From a virus, in the IMG/VR virus record IMGVR_UViG_3300005264_000126, positions 1-27,346 of that record: 27,346 nt of DNA, one strand, 5' to 3'. A program made the translations under genes and the position numbers. Shown piece by piece: positions 6,486-14,051 of this stretch. Position 1 is the stretch's first letter. Every line of letters begins with the position of its first letter. The notes beneath the pieces are model-generated. The model was not told the DNA's origin and ran no database searches. It worked only from the letters and a program-made list of their open reading frames with translations.

Positions 6486-6569
6486 AATTTTCAGATGTGT
6501 CATCATCTATGAAGGCATTGATAATTCAATAAGGTGGTGTCACTTCTGTCATTTAAAATCACCTATATA

Positions 6570-6594
6570 TTTCACCAAATTCTTTTGACAATGT
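6570..6594 (+). repeat. Diverged copy of the tRNA-Arg promoter region
   Basis: Positions 6570-6594 repeat 6331-6355 with about three mismatches (shared core CTnTTGACAATGT). The second copy keeps a TTGACA (6585-6590) but has no TATAAT at the correct distance, since the ribosome binding site and start of the next gene take its place. The stretch 6486-6569 between the copies has weak inverted repeats (AGGTG/CACCT at about 6531-6563) and no gene. Confidence 0.45.
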
Positions 6595-6613
6595 ATTATT
6601 AAGGAGAATAAAA

Positions 6614-6784
6614 ATGATTGGACAGTATACAGAAGATGAATTATTTGCAATGAAAGGTATTATATCAAGTGCAAAATTAATGTATGAAGGTAAAGTTGTA
6701 AGATTTGTTGGTAAAACATATAATTATTACAAAAAAGAAGTTGATGGTTCATGGACTAATTATAATTGTGGAACAAGTAGTTAA
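6614..6784 (+). CDS. Small hypothetical protein (56 aa)
   Basis: ATG at 6614 follows AAGGAG (6601-6606) at good spacing. The protein begins MIGQYTEDELFAMKGIISSA, then a stretch KLMYEGKVVRFVGKTYNYYKK that could form beta strands, and ends NYNCGTSS. It follows tRNA-Arg and is probably transcribed from the same promoter. Family and function are not recognised. Confidence 0.65.
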   Translation: MIGQYTEDELFAMKGIISSAKLMYEGKVVRFVGKTYNYYKKEVDGSWTNYNCGTSS

Positions 6785-6848
6785 ATTATTATAAATATTT
6801 TATTTTGGTAACAAATAAAACACTAAAAAATTGTTGTAAAAGGAAAAA

Positions 6849-8624
6849 ATGTCTATAAAAAAATTAAAAAAATATGATAAATTATATAATTTGGGTATAT
6901 CACCAATATCAGATTTAGAATATGATAATCTTAAAGAACAATATCAAAAAAATTATCCAAATGATCCATATTTTAAAACAGTTGGTTCAGATTCAAGAGA
7001 AAAAGTTAAATTACCGTTTATACTTGGTTCATTAAATAAAACTAAAGCAAATGGAACTTGTGAAAAATGGTTACAGAAACAAGATAGTGATATTATTATA
7101 TCACCAAAACTTGATGGTGTATCAATTCTTGTCAATTATTTTAATGGTGAAGTAAATAAGGCATATCTTAGAGGTGATGGTGAATTTGGACAAGAAATTA
7201 CTATCAAATCAAAAAGATTTATCAAATCTATTAAAGAAACTAAATCCATTTGGGTACGTGGAGAAATTCTTCTTGATTATTTACCAGAAGGATATAAAAA
7301 TAAAAGAAATGCTGTAGCTGGTATTATTAATGATAAAGAAAATGATTTACAAAAAGATTTAAAATTTATTTTTTATGAATATATTAATGCACCTGTTGAT
7401 ATTGAATGTGAAAGATTATTATTACTTGAATCATTTGATATTCCTGTTGTTATATGGAAAAAATTTAAAAAAAATGATTTAACAGAAAATATACTTGTTG
7501 AATTATTAAAAACATATAAAGAAGAAAATCCTAATATATTAATTGATGGTTTAGTGTTAACAAAAAATAACAGTGATAGAGAAAATATTAAATATCCAAG
7601 TCAAAAAGTTGCTTTTAAAGTAAATCAATCAGCAATACCAACCAAAGTTATTGATATTAAATGGAACACTTCACGAAAAGGCAGAGTAATACCATTAATT
7701 GATATTGAGCCTACTGAAATTGATGGTTCAACAATAAGAAAAGTAACTGGTCATAATGCAAAATATATTCAAGATGAAGGTATAAAAATTGGAACATCTA
7801 TTAATTTAATTAAAAGTGGTGATATAATTCCATTTATAGATAGTGTTATTGATGGTGATATTGCAGATTTACCTATTATTTGTAGTACTTGTGGTGAACA
7901 ATTGATCTGGAAAAATGTAGATTTAATATGTACCAATAAAAATTGTGAAGCACAATCCATTAAACAATTAACACATTTTATTAAAACTATTGGTGTTATG
8001 GGTATATCAATATCTACTATTGAAAAACTTAATATTAATACAATAGAAGAATTGTATAATTTATCAGTTCAAGATATAGTTAAATTAGACGGTTTTGGTA
8101 TTAAAAAATCTGAAAGTATTGTAAATGAATTAAAAGATAAATTAACAATTACACCATATAAATTTTTATCTGCACTTGGTATTAGTGGACTTGGTAATAC
8201 AAATGCTAAAAGATTAATGGAAAATTTTGATTCAATTGAAGATATATTTAATGTAACAGATTTTTCTTTTATTGATGGTATTGGTGATAAAACTAGTGAT
8301 AATATTGTAAAAGGTCTTGTTCAAGGGTTAATTACATATAAAATTCTTAAAAATAAAGGTTTAAAATTTGAAGAGAAACAAGAAGATTCAGAGTTTTCAG
8401 GTAAGGTTGTAACATTAACTGGTACAGCACCTATTAAAAGAAATAATCTTATAAGAATTCTTGAGAGTCAAGGATGTATAGTAAAAAATATTAGCAAAAA
8501 GGTTGACTTTTTGATAGTTGACGATGTAGAATCAAATAGTAGTAAAGCTAAGAAAGCAAGAAAATATAATATTCCTTTTATGAGTTATGATAATTTACTT
8601 GACAAATTAGGTGTAATTGATTAA
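6849..8624 (+). CDS. ligA: NAD+-dependent DNA ligase
   Basis: 591 residues; AAAAGGA precedes the ATG. It seals nicks in DNA using NAD+. Order: short domain Ia (residues 1-45, ISDLEYDNL core), adenylation domain with SPKLDG (K87 the AMP-accepting lysine), RGDGEFGQ, WVRGEI, DGLVLTKN and VAFKVN, then OB-fold, a four-Cys zinc finger (CSTCG...CTNKNC, about residues 345-366), helix-hairpin-helix repeats (LDGFGIKKSESI, ALGISGLGNTNAKRL, IDGIGDKTSDNI) and a C-terminal BRCT domain (about 515-590). Bacterial LigA is usually near 670 residues; the shortfall is partly at the N-terminus, where the usual YxxYY helix is reduced. It would join Okazaki fragments with the T4-like replisome genes here. Confidence 0.96.
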   Translation: MSIKKLKKYDKLYNLGISPISDLEYDNLKEQYQKNYPNDPYFKTVGSDSREKVKLPFILGSLNKTKANGTCEKWLQKQDSDIIISPKLDGVSILVNYFNGEVNKAYLRGDGEFGQEITIKSKRFIKSIKETKSIWVRGEILLDYLPEGYKNKRNAVAGIINDKENDLQKDLKFIFYEYINAPVDIECERLLLLESFDIPVVIWKKFKKNDLTENILVELLKTYKEENPNILIDGLVLTKNNSDRENIKYPSQKVAFKVNQSAIPTKVIDIKWNTSRKGRVIPLIDIEPTEIDGSTIRKVTGHNAKYIQDEGIKIGTSINLIKSGDIIPFIDSVIDGDIADLPIICSTCGEQLIWKNVDLICTNKNCEAQSIKQLTHFIKTIGVMGISISTIEKLNINTIEELYNLSVQDIVKLDGFGIKKSESIVNELKDKLTITPYKFLSALGISGLGNTNAKRLMENFDSIEDIFNVTDFSFIDGIGDKTSDNIVKGLVQGLITYKILKNKGLKFEEKQEDSEFSGKVVTLTGTAPIKRNNLIRILESQGCIVKNISKKVDFLIVDDVESNSSKAKKARKYNIPFMSYDNLLDKLGVID

Positions 8625-8660
8625 AATGTATTTTTACTTGCTTACTTATTGGATATTATT

Positions 8661-8822
8661 ATGGGAAAAAAGAAAAAGAAAATCAAGAAACCAAGAGATT
8701 GGACAGTTGTACACTTGATTAATAGAGGTGGATCAGGTATCCATGATAAAACAGAGAAACGTTCAAAAAAGAAACAAGATTTAAACATCAAAATTAAACA
8801 AGGTAAATTAGAGGATATCTAA
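8661..8822 (+). CDS. Small basic hypothetical protein (53 aa)
   Basis: Begins MGKKKKKIKKPRDWTVVHLI and has many Lys/Arg residues throughout (also EKRSKKKQD). No strong ribosome site is visible. Its stop overlaps the next ATG as TAATG, a coupling typical of this genome. The charge suggests nucleic-acid binding, but that is only inference. Confidence 0.55.
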   Translation: MGKKKKKIKKPRDWTVVHLINRGGSGIHDKTEKRSKKKQDLNIKIKQGKLEDI

Positions 8823-9001
8823 TGGATAAAATTCAAAAAGGTGTTAGTATGGCAAAAGCAGAAGCATTTAATCATATTGTTAAAATTGTAAATAAGTATA
8901 ATACAGATACAGAAAATATTGTCTATAATGTAGAAAATATTATACAAGAAACTTTGAAAAATATTAAATATATTAAAAAAAGATATAATATTGAAAAATA
9001 A
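8822..9001 (+). CDS. Small hypothetical protein (59 aa)
   Basis: ATG at 8822 overlaps the previous stop; the frame ends at 8999-9001 inside the start of the methyltransferase gene. The protein, MDKIQKGVSMAKAEAFNHIV and onward, is predicted to be almost entirely helical and ends KKRYNIEK. An internal Met at residue 10 could be an alternative start. No family is recognised. Confidence 0.5.
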   Translation: MDKIQKGVSMAKAEAFNHIVKIVNKYNTDTENIVYNVENIIQETLKNIKYIKKRYNIEK

Positions 9002-9758
9002 AATAATACATTCTGATTGTGTTGATGCAATTTGTACTTTACCTGATAATCATATTGATTTGTTAATAACAAGTCCACCATATAATGTTAATCTCGGAAA
9101 TAATAAATTTAATAAAGATAGTTATTTTTCACATGATGATAATATACCATACGATGAATATATTTTATGGCTTACCAAAATTTTTTTTCTATTAAAATCA
9201 AAAATGAAAGATGACGGAAGACTGGTTATTAATATTGGTGATGGGAAAAATGGTTTGTTACCTACTCATTCTTACATTATTCAATTTATGATACAATTAG
9301 GTTATCATCCATATACAACTATTATATGGAATAAAAATCATTGTAGTAATAGATCATCATGGGGATCATGGAAAAGTCCTTCATGTCCTTCATTTCCGAC
9401 ACAATTTGAATATATTTTAGTATTTTATAATAGATATCAAAAAAAGATTAATAAAGGTAAATCTGATATATTAAAATCGGAATTTATAAATAATTCATCA
9501 TCTATCTGGAATTTTTCTGGTGATAAAAAAAGTAAAACATGTCATCCTGCAGCATTTCCGATTGAATTACCATTAAGATGTATTAAACAATTTACATGGA
9601 TAGGTGATACAGTACTTGATATTTTTGCTGGATCTGGTACAGTTGGTGAAGCATGTAGAAGAACAAAAAGAAATTATATTTTGATTGAAAAAGATAAAAA
9701 ATATATTCCATTAATCAAACAAAGAGTAAATCAGTTAAATATAACAGATTTCTCATAA
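8991..9758 (+). CDS. DNA methyltransferase, beta class (N4-cytosine or N6-adenine)
   Basis: 255 residues from a TTG at 8991, the only plausible start before the conserved core; it overlaps the preceding gene by 11 bases. It transfers methyl from S-adenosylmethionine to a DNA base. Catalytic motif IV is TSPPYN (residues 27-32) near the N-terminus and the AdoMet-binding motif I is FAGSGT (212-217) near the C-terminus, the beta-class order. SPPY is commoner in N4-cytosine enzymes, but N6-adenine cannot be excluded. SSWGSWKSPS and FEYILVFYN are also typical. No restriction enzyme is adjacent, so it is probably a solitary enzyme that protects phage DNA or marks it; the target site is unknown. Confidence 0.9.
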   Translation: MKNKIIHSDCVDAICTLPDNHIDLLITSPPYNVNLGNNKFNKDSYFSHDDNIPYDEYILWLTKIFFLLKSKMKDDGRLVINIGDGKNGLLPTHSYIIQFMIQLGYHPYTTIIWNKNHCSNRSSWGSWKSPSCPSFPTQFEYILVFYNRYQKKINKGKSDILKSEFINNSSSIWNFSGDKKSKTCHPAAFPIELPLRCIKQFTWIGDTVLDIFAGSGTVGEACRRTKRNYILIEKDKKYIPLIKQRVNQLNITDFS

Positions 9759-9766
9759 GGAGAAAA

Positions 9767-10030
9767 ATGCCAAAATGTTATAAGTGTACAAATTTCTTTC
9801 ATCCAGATTTTAGTTTATTAATTGATCAAATTAATGGTATATATGAATGTGTGTTTTGTCATACAGGCAAAGATACAATTACTATAATTGATAAACAAAA
9901 TGGAAATGAAATTGAAGTTAAAAAACATCACGCTATAAATCAATATATTGAATACTTAAAAACGATGTCTCAAACAAAAAATGTAAAATCCATTATTGAA
10001 AATGGTTATGTATCGAGAATAATAACATGA
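9767..10030 (+). CDS. Small zinc-ribbon-like protein
   Basis: 87 residues after an AAGGAG site. Two CxxC pairs (CYKC at residues 4-7, CVFC at 28-31), separated by about 20 residues, look like a zinc ribbon. The rest (DTITIIDKQNGNEIEVKK, HHAINQYIEYLKTM) is a beta hairpin followed by a helix. Function is unknown; such ribbons often bind nucleic acids or RNA polymerase. Its stop overlaps the next ATG (ATGA). Confidence 0.7.
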   Translation: MPKCYKCTNFFHPDFSLLIDQINGIYECVFCHTGKDTITIIDKQNGNEIEVKKHHAINQYIEYLKTMSQTKNVKSIIENGYVSRIIT

Positions 10031-10203
10031 ATATAAAAGAAATATTTTATAACAAAAAAATTAAGTTAAAAAATGACATATCTGAATTGTTTTCAGAATT
10101 TGAAAAAGATACAGGTGTAAAAATTATTGATATAATTACAGATACATCTTATAATTTATTAACTTATAAAATTTTAACTAATATAGATAATGAAAATGAA
10201 TGA
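10027..10203 (+). CDS. Small hypothetical protein (58 aa)
   Basis: Starts at the ATGA overlap with the zinc-ribbon gene and reads MNIKEIFYNKKIKLKNDISE, then a mixed helix/strand region (GVKIIDIITDTSYNLLTYKIL) ending NENE. Strong acidic/basic alternation and no Cys. The coupling to the gene before supports translation. Not recognised. Confidence 0.5.
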   Translation: MNIKEIFYNKKIKLKNDISELFSEFEKDTGVKIIDIITDTSYNLLTYKILTNIDNENE

Positions 10204-10303
10204 TAATAAAATTGTGATAACCCTTATTGTCAAACATAGTGAATTAGAATTAAACGATTCTTTATATTAAAATTTGAATTAAAAGAAAAATAGGTGGTTT
10301 TAT

Positions 10304-10390
10304 ATGTTAAAAAAGAAATGTGAAAATTGTGAAATAAGACTTTGTAATATTTGCTATAATTATAATATGAATAGTGTTTGTTATGAGTAA
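10304..10390 (+). CDS. Tiny cysteine-rich protein (28 aa)
   Basis: ATG at 10304 lies after TAGGTGG. The peptide contains CENC and CNIC plus a further Cys near the end, enough for a single zinc-binding knuckle. Its stop overlaps the preferred start of the next gene (ATGAGTAA). The gap 10204-10303 shows no other gene. Because it is so short it may be only a coupling leader. Confidence 0.4.
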   Translation: MLKKKCENCEIRLCNICYNYNMNSVCYE

Positions 10391-11453
10391 AATAATAAAT
10401 AAACCTGTTACAATAATGTATCATACTTATGTTGCAGATTTGTCTGGATGTGGGTATATTAGATGTATATATCCGTCAATGCTAATGTCACAATATGTTC
10501 ATAAAGACATGGTAAGATTTTTACCATCATATGGTATACATTTTATTAATGATAAAAGTTTTTATAAAAATCAATTATTTACAATGTTTCAAAGATCTGC
10601 CACACCTGATCAATTAATTTTAATAAAACATTTTAAAAAACATTTTAGATATGAAACACAAACTCCATTAATATATGAAATTGACGATTTGTTGACTGAT
10701 ATACCTGACTGGAATTATGCATCAACATATTATAGACAACATTCACATGTGGCATTAGAAATCATAAAAATGATGGATGGTATGATCGTGTCTACTAATA
10801 AATTAAAAGAAATATTTTCACAATATCAACCAAAAATACAAGTATGTTTAAATCATTTAGTTAAAGGTCATTGGGGTGAACCAAAATATAAAGTTTGGTA
10901 TCATAAAAAACCAAAAATACTATGGGCTGGTTCAGGTAATCATTTTTCACAAGAAGGTAAAGGTGGTGATTTTGGTGATAAATTATTGAATTTTATTCAA
11001 AAAACATCTAATAAGTATGAATGGAATATATTAGGTGGATGTCCTTTAGAACTTAAAAATGATAAAAATGTTATTAAGCATGGATGGGTAAATTTATTTG
11101 AATATCCAAATTATATAAAATCATTACATGTTGATTTGGCAATTGCACCATTAGAACAAAATCTTTTTAATGAATGTAAATCTAACATAAAATCTTTAGA
11201 ATATACAGCAGCAGGTATTCCAGCTATATATACTAATATAGAACCTTATAAAAATTTATCTGTAGTATGTGATACAGAAGATTTGATGATATATCAAATA
11301 GAGACACATTTAAATAATCCTGATTTGCTTAAAAAAATATGGGAAAAGGATTATAAAATATTAAAAAATCAATTATTTTGGGAAGATAATAATAATCTTT
11401 CTAAATATTTTAATAAAATAATTGGAAATTTTAATTTTAAATTAACTAAATAA
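10383..11453 (+). CDS. Glycosyltransferase, GT-B fold (GT4-like)
   Basis: 356 residues from the ATG at 10383, chosen for its stop/start overlap; a GTG at 10374 would add three residues. It would move a sugar from a nucleotide-sugar donor to an unknown acceptor. The N-terminal half has IYEIDDLLTDIPDWN and MDGMIVSTNKLKEIF, typical of phage glycosyltransferases of this type. The C-terminal half has ILWAGSGNH, WNILGG and the donor-site motif FNECKSNIKSLEYTAAGIPAIYT (E, K and second E of the GT4 pattern). Targets could be phage DNA, virion proteins or host surface sugars; nothing here decides. No sugar-nucleotide synthesis genes are adjacent. Confidence 0.85.
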   Translation: MSKIINKPVTIMYHTYVADLSGCGYIRCIYPSMLMSQYVHKDMVRFLPSYGIHFINDKSFYKNQLFTMFQRSATPDQLILIKHFKKHFRYETQTPLIYEIDDLLTDIPDWNYASTYYRQHSHVALEIIKMMDGMIVSTNKLKEIFSQYQPKIQVCLNHLVKGHWGEPKYKVWYHKKPKILWAGSGNHFSQEGKGGDFGDKLLNFIQKTSNKYEWNILGGCPLELKNDKNVIKHGWVNLFEYPNYIKSLHVDLAIAPLEQNLFNECKSNIKSLEYTAAGIPAIYTNIEPYKNLSVVCDTEDLMIYQIETHLNNPDLLKKIWEKDYKILKNQLFWEDNNNLSKYFNKIIGNFNFKLTK

Positions 11454-11463
11454 AGGAGAAATT

Positions 11464-11679
11464 ATGGACGGTAAATTATTTGAAAAAGAAAAAGTAGAAA
11501 ATAAAGATAGAAAATTTGGAGCAGCATTAGAATATTTTCCAGTAAAATTTGTAACAACATCCAATGAAAATATTAATGCCTTATTTACAAAACACGAAAT
11601 TGATCAAGCTATTGATAGAGCAAAAAGAAATCCAGAAGATATAGAAAAAGATAGCAAATGGTGGAATTTATTTGATTAG
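11464..11679 (+). CDS. Hypothetical protein (71 aa)
   Basis: Starts after AAAGGAG. The sequence MDGKLFEKEKVENKDRKFGA then EYFPVKFVTTSNENINALFT and a helix with HEIDQAIDRAKRNPEDI ends KWWNLFD. The helix with conserved-looking basic residues resembles small phage proteins that I cannot name. The stop is 11 bases upstream of the next chosen start. Confidence 0.65.
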   Translation: MDGKLFEKEKVENKDRKFGAALEYFPVKFVTTSNENINALFTKHEIDQAIDRAKRNPEDIEKDSKWWNLFD

Positions 11680-11689
11680 GAAGTTATTT

Positions 11690-11899
11690 ATGTTTGAAGA
11701 TGATAATGATAGTATGGAAAAAAATGAATTTATTGTTAAATTACCAATATCAGGTACAATTGAAATTACAGTTAATGCTATTGATGAAACTGATGCTATT
11801 GAAAGATCATTAGATGTTGACATTACTGATTCGTTAATGTATGATAATATTGAAATTGAAATTGATTATGATCAAAAAATTGATGTAGAAGAAATTTAA
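11690..11899 (+). CDS. Acidic hypothetical protein (69 aa)
   Basis: ATG at 11690 is preferred because AGGAAG (11678-11683) lies six bases upstream; a TTG at 11672 would extend it but lacks such a site. Very acidic. After a short N-terminus it has the pattern FIVKLPISGTIEITVNAIDE, TDAIERSLDV and IEIEIDYD, suggesting a small beta-alpha-beta fold. Function unknown. Confidence 0.6.
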   Translation: MFEDDNDSMEKNEFIVKLPISGTIEITVNAIDETDAIERSLDVDITDSLMYDNIEIEIDYDQKIDVEEI

Positions 11900-11924
11900 A
11901 TGAATATTCACAAAAAGGTGTAAT

Positions 11925-12242
11925 ATGGAAAAATTGTTTTATAATAAATTAGTAAGGGATAAAATACCATCAATTATCAAAAAATCAGGTAAAAATTTTA
12001 AAGTATCTACTATATCTGATGACAAATTTTTTAATATTCTTCTTAATAAACTTCAAGAAGAAGTTGATGAATTTAAATCAAAACCAAATATAGAAGAAAT
12101 TGGTGATATAATGACTGTAATATTAGAATTAATGGATACATTAAATATAACATATCATCAATTATATGAAGAAATGTCTCAAAAATTGCTAAGTAATGGT
12201 GAATATAAACAAAAAATTTTTCTTGAATGGGTTGACAAATAA
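11925..12242 (+). CDS. MazG-like nucleotide pyrophosphohydrolase
   Basis: 105 residues, start after AAGGTG. FYNKLVRDKIPSIIKKSGK is the N-terminal signature of the phosphoribosyl-ATP pyrophosphohydrolase-like group in the MazG superfamily. Metal-binding acidic pairs EEVDE (E45, E46, E49) and EEIGD (E57, E58, D61) follow on adjacent helices. These enzymes release pyrophosphate from (d)NTPs or modified nucleotides; in phages they may cleanse the nucleotide pool or lower alarmone levels. The stop is five bases before the tRNA. Confidence 0.87.
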   Translation: MEKLFYNKLVRDKIPSIIKKSGKNFKVSTISDDKFFNILLNKLQEEVDEFKSKPNIEEIGDIMTVILELMDTLNITYHQLYEEMSQKLLSNGEYKQKIFLEWVDK

Positions 12243-12247
12243 TTAAT

Positions 12248-12322
12248 TGCGCGGTAGAGTAGTGGTAACTCAACAGGCTCATATCCTGTGATATAACAGT
12301 TCGAATCTGTTCCGCGCAACCA
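12248..12322 (+). tRNA. tRNA with CAU anticodon, initiator-like
   Basis: Acceptor TGCGCGG/CCGCGCA (12248-12254, 12312-12318), D-stem GAGT/ACTC, anticodon arm ACAGG-CTCATAT-CCTGT with CAT at 12280-12282, T-arm AACAG-TTCGAAT-CTGTT, discriminator A and encoded CCA (12320-12322). CAU may mean Met, initiator Met or lysidine-modified Ile2. The D-stem has A11-U24, a purine-pyrimidine pair characteristic of bacterial initiators, and the weak U1-A72 pair also suits an initiator. The anticodon stem has only two of the usual three G-C pairs. It lies just before a PEP-CTERM gene. Confidence 0.93.
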
Positions 12323-12341
12323 AATAACAAGGAGATTGAAA

Positions 12342-13088
12342 ATGTTTAAAAAATGTTTGATTTTAGTAATTCTATTAATTGTAAGTGTAAGTACAGTAAC
12401 AAGTTCTTTAGCAGTAACAATTAGTATTGATAATGGTGATAGATTTTATTCTGATCTTTGGGCTAAAGGTCAAACTATGAATAGTCATATTTTTGTAGAT
12501 GATCAATTTATTGCTCCTATTTCTTTAGAATTAAATAGTGTACAATATATTGCATTTTGTGTTGATTTTTTTAGTCCACTTTGGGCAGGCAATTGGTCAT
12601 ATACAATTTCAGATGCATCAGATTATATAAATAATAATTATGTTGATCCAGAAAATTCATTAGAATATGCCATATTTAATCTTGAAAATAATTGGGAATC
12701 AAGTATTCAAGATAATGAATCAAGAGCTTATACACAATTAAATTTATGGGATACTTTATATGATTATCAACCATCATCTAATATGCATATAGATTCTAAT
12801 TTTATGTATTTTGATATTCATGATAATTATGGTAATAATTATACAAATCAATTTAATCATGGTGGACCATATCAGAATGGTTTATTAAATGCAACATCAA
12901 ACGGAAGTTATTCAGTTGATGCTTTTATTGATTTATATTCAGTTATAACTGTTAGTCAAGAAGGTAGTAATGAAATATATCAAACATTATTAATAAAAAC
13001 TGGTTCTTCACCAATACCGGAACCAGCAACATTATTACTTTTTGGGTTTGGTTTGATATGTGTATCAAAATATTCGAGAAAAAAGTAA
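12342..13088 (+). CDS. Secreted PEP-CTERM protein 2
   Basis: 248 residues from the ATG at 12342, seven bases after AAGGAG (12329-12334); a TTG at 12336 is less likely. The N-terminus FKKCLILVILLIVSVSTVTS is a Sec signal peptide, cleaved probably near SSLA. The mature region, with INNNYVDPENSLEYAIFNLENN and NESRAYTQLNLWDTLYDY, looks like a host-type extracellular domain with an Asn-rich surface. The C-terminus is IPEPATLLLFGFGLICVSKY followed by SRKK, a textbook PEP-CTERM signal for exosortase-mediated sorting. It follows the CAU tRNA by 19 bases and precedes another PEP-CTERM gene. Confidence 0.9.
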   Translation: MFKKCLILVILLIVSVSTVTSSLAVTISIDNGDRFYSDLWAKGQTMNSHIFVDDQFIAPISLELNSVQYIAFCVDFFSPLWAGNWSYTISDASDYINNNYVDPENSLEYAIFNLENNWESSIQDNESRAYTQLNLWDTLYDYQPSSNMHIDSNFMYFDIHDNYGNNYTNQFNHGGPYQNGLLNATSNGSYSVDAFIDLYSVITVSQEGSNEIYQTLLIKTGSSPIPEPATLLLFGFGLICVSKYSRKK

Positions 13089-13095
13089 CTTAAAT

Positions 13096-13123
13096 AGAAG
13101 TGTTATAATATTATAACACTTCT
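13096..13123 (+). terminator. Perfect 28-bp palindrome between the two PEP-CTERM genes
   Basis: AGAAGTGTTATAAT (13096-13109) is followed directly by its reverse complement. As RNA this folds into a long hairpin, eight bases after the stop codon. No U tract follows, so it may be a processing or stability hairpin, or a dyad operator, rather than a classical terminator. Confidence 0.5.
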
Positions 13124-13152
13124 ATAAATAATTTAATTTAAAGGAGAAAAAA

Positions 13153-14028
13153 ATGAAAAAAATTTTATCTAGAATATTAATATGTGCATTTTTATTCTTA
13201 TCATCAACAAGTGCACAAGCATATTCAGTATCATTTCAAAATTGGGGCTTTAATCCTGATGGCAATACAATCATTTCACCAATTGATGAAATGACATTAT
13301 TAGGTACAACACTTAATAATAGCACACCAGAAAGTACAGGACATGGTACTTTTAAAACTTTTAGTGCCTTTCAGGCAACATCATTTCAAAACGATCAACA
13401 AGTAATTATTGGATCAGGTATTAATACATTATATCAAATCACTTTTGTTATGGATACAACTGGTAGATATGACGTAAATCCAAATGGTATAAATGATTTG
13501 ATATTTCAAAATGGATCATTAGATATGTATTTGGATACAACTATGGATTATGGTGATAATACTGATGGTTCACCAAATCCATTTTTTGGTGCAGATAATG
13601 GAACATTAATAGCATCATTTGATTTATTATCTGGTACAGGTATTATGGATTATAGTACATCACCTGCAGATGGTAGAACAAATTTAGAATTTGGTGCTAA
13701 TTATCTTGCACTTGATTATTGGTTTGATAGTGATGGCAACGATATGTCATTATATGGGAATGATCCTTTAATTATTGGATTAGTTGATTCAAATAATATG
13801 GTTTTTAGTCCACCTGCCAATGCATTAGATGAATTTATTGAACATAGTGATTTGACATATGGAACAGTTGGTGTTGATCCAAAAATGGAAACTTTCATAA
13901 CATCAAATGGATCTTATGCACCAGCATCATCAACAACAATACCAGAACCAGCAACATTGTTATTGTTAGGTTTTGGGTTACTTGGATTATCTAAAATACA
14001 AAGAAAAGAATTTAATGATATCTGTTAA
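13153..14028 (+). CDS. Secreted PEP-CTERM protein 3
   Basis: 291 residues after an AAAGGAG site. The signal peptide KKILSRILICAFLFLSSTSA ends at AQA, a good signal peptidase I site near residue 23. The mature part is Asp/Asn/Gly-rich, with NPNGINDLIFQNGSLDMYLD and FDSDGNDMSLYGNDP, suggestive of a beta-sandwich with metal-binding loops (inference). It ends IPEPATLLLLGFGLLGLSKI plus QRKEF, a full PEP-CTERM signal. The sorting segment closely resembles that of the preceding protein while the bodies differ, suggesting separate capture or fast divergence of the body. The domain is reminiscent of host PEP-CTERM surface proteins; I cannot name it further. Confidence 0.9.
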   Translation: MKKILSRILICAFLFLSSTSAQAYSVSFQNWGFNPDGNTIISPIDEMTLLGTTLNNSTPESTGHGTFKTFSAFQATSFQNDQQVIIGSGINTLYQITFVMDTTGRYDVNPNGINDLIFQNGSLDMYLDTTMDYGDNTDGSPNPFFGADNGTLIASFDLLSGTGIMDYSTSPADGRTNLEFGANYLALDYWFDSDGNDMSLYGNDPLIIGLVDSNNMVFSPPANALDEFIEHSDLTYGTVGVDPKMETFITSNGSYAPASSTTIPEPATLLLLGFGLLGLSKIQRKEFNDIC

Positions 14029-14051
14029 TTTCTTATAGGTTAAAAATATGC

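Noticed and set aside
6585-6613. Second promoter directly before the 6614 gene
   Set aside because: TTGACA is present but no acceptable -10 follows at the right distance; treated as a diverged copy of the real promoter at 6346.
12232-12237. TTGACA before the CAU tRNA as a promoter
   Set aside because: It encodes part of WVDK in the MazG-like gene and has no -10 at 16-18 bases, where the tRNA body lies.
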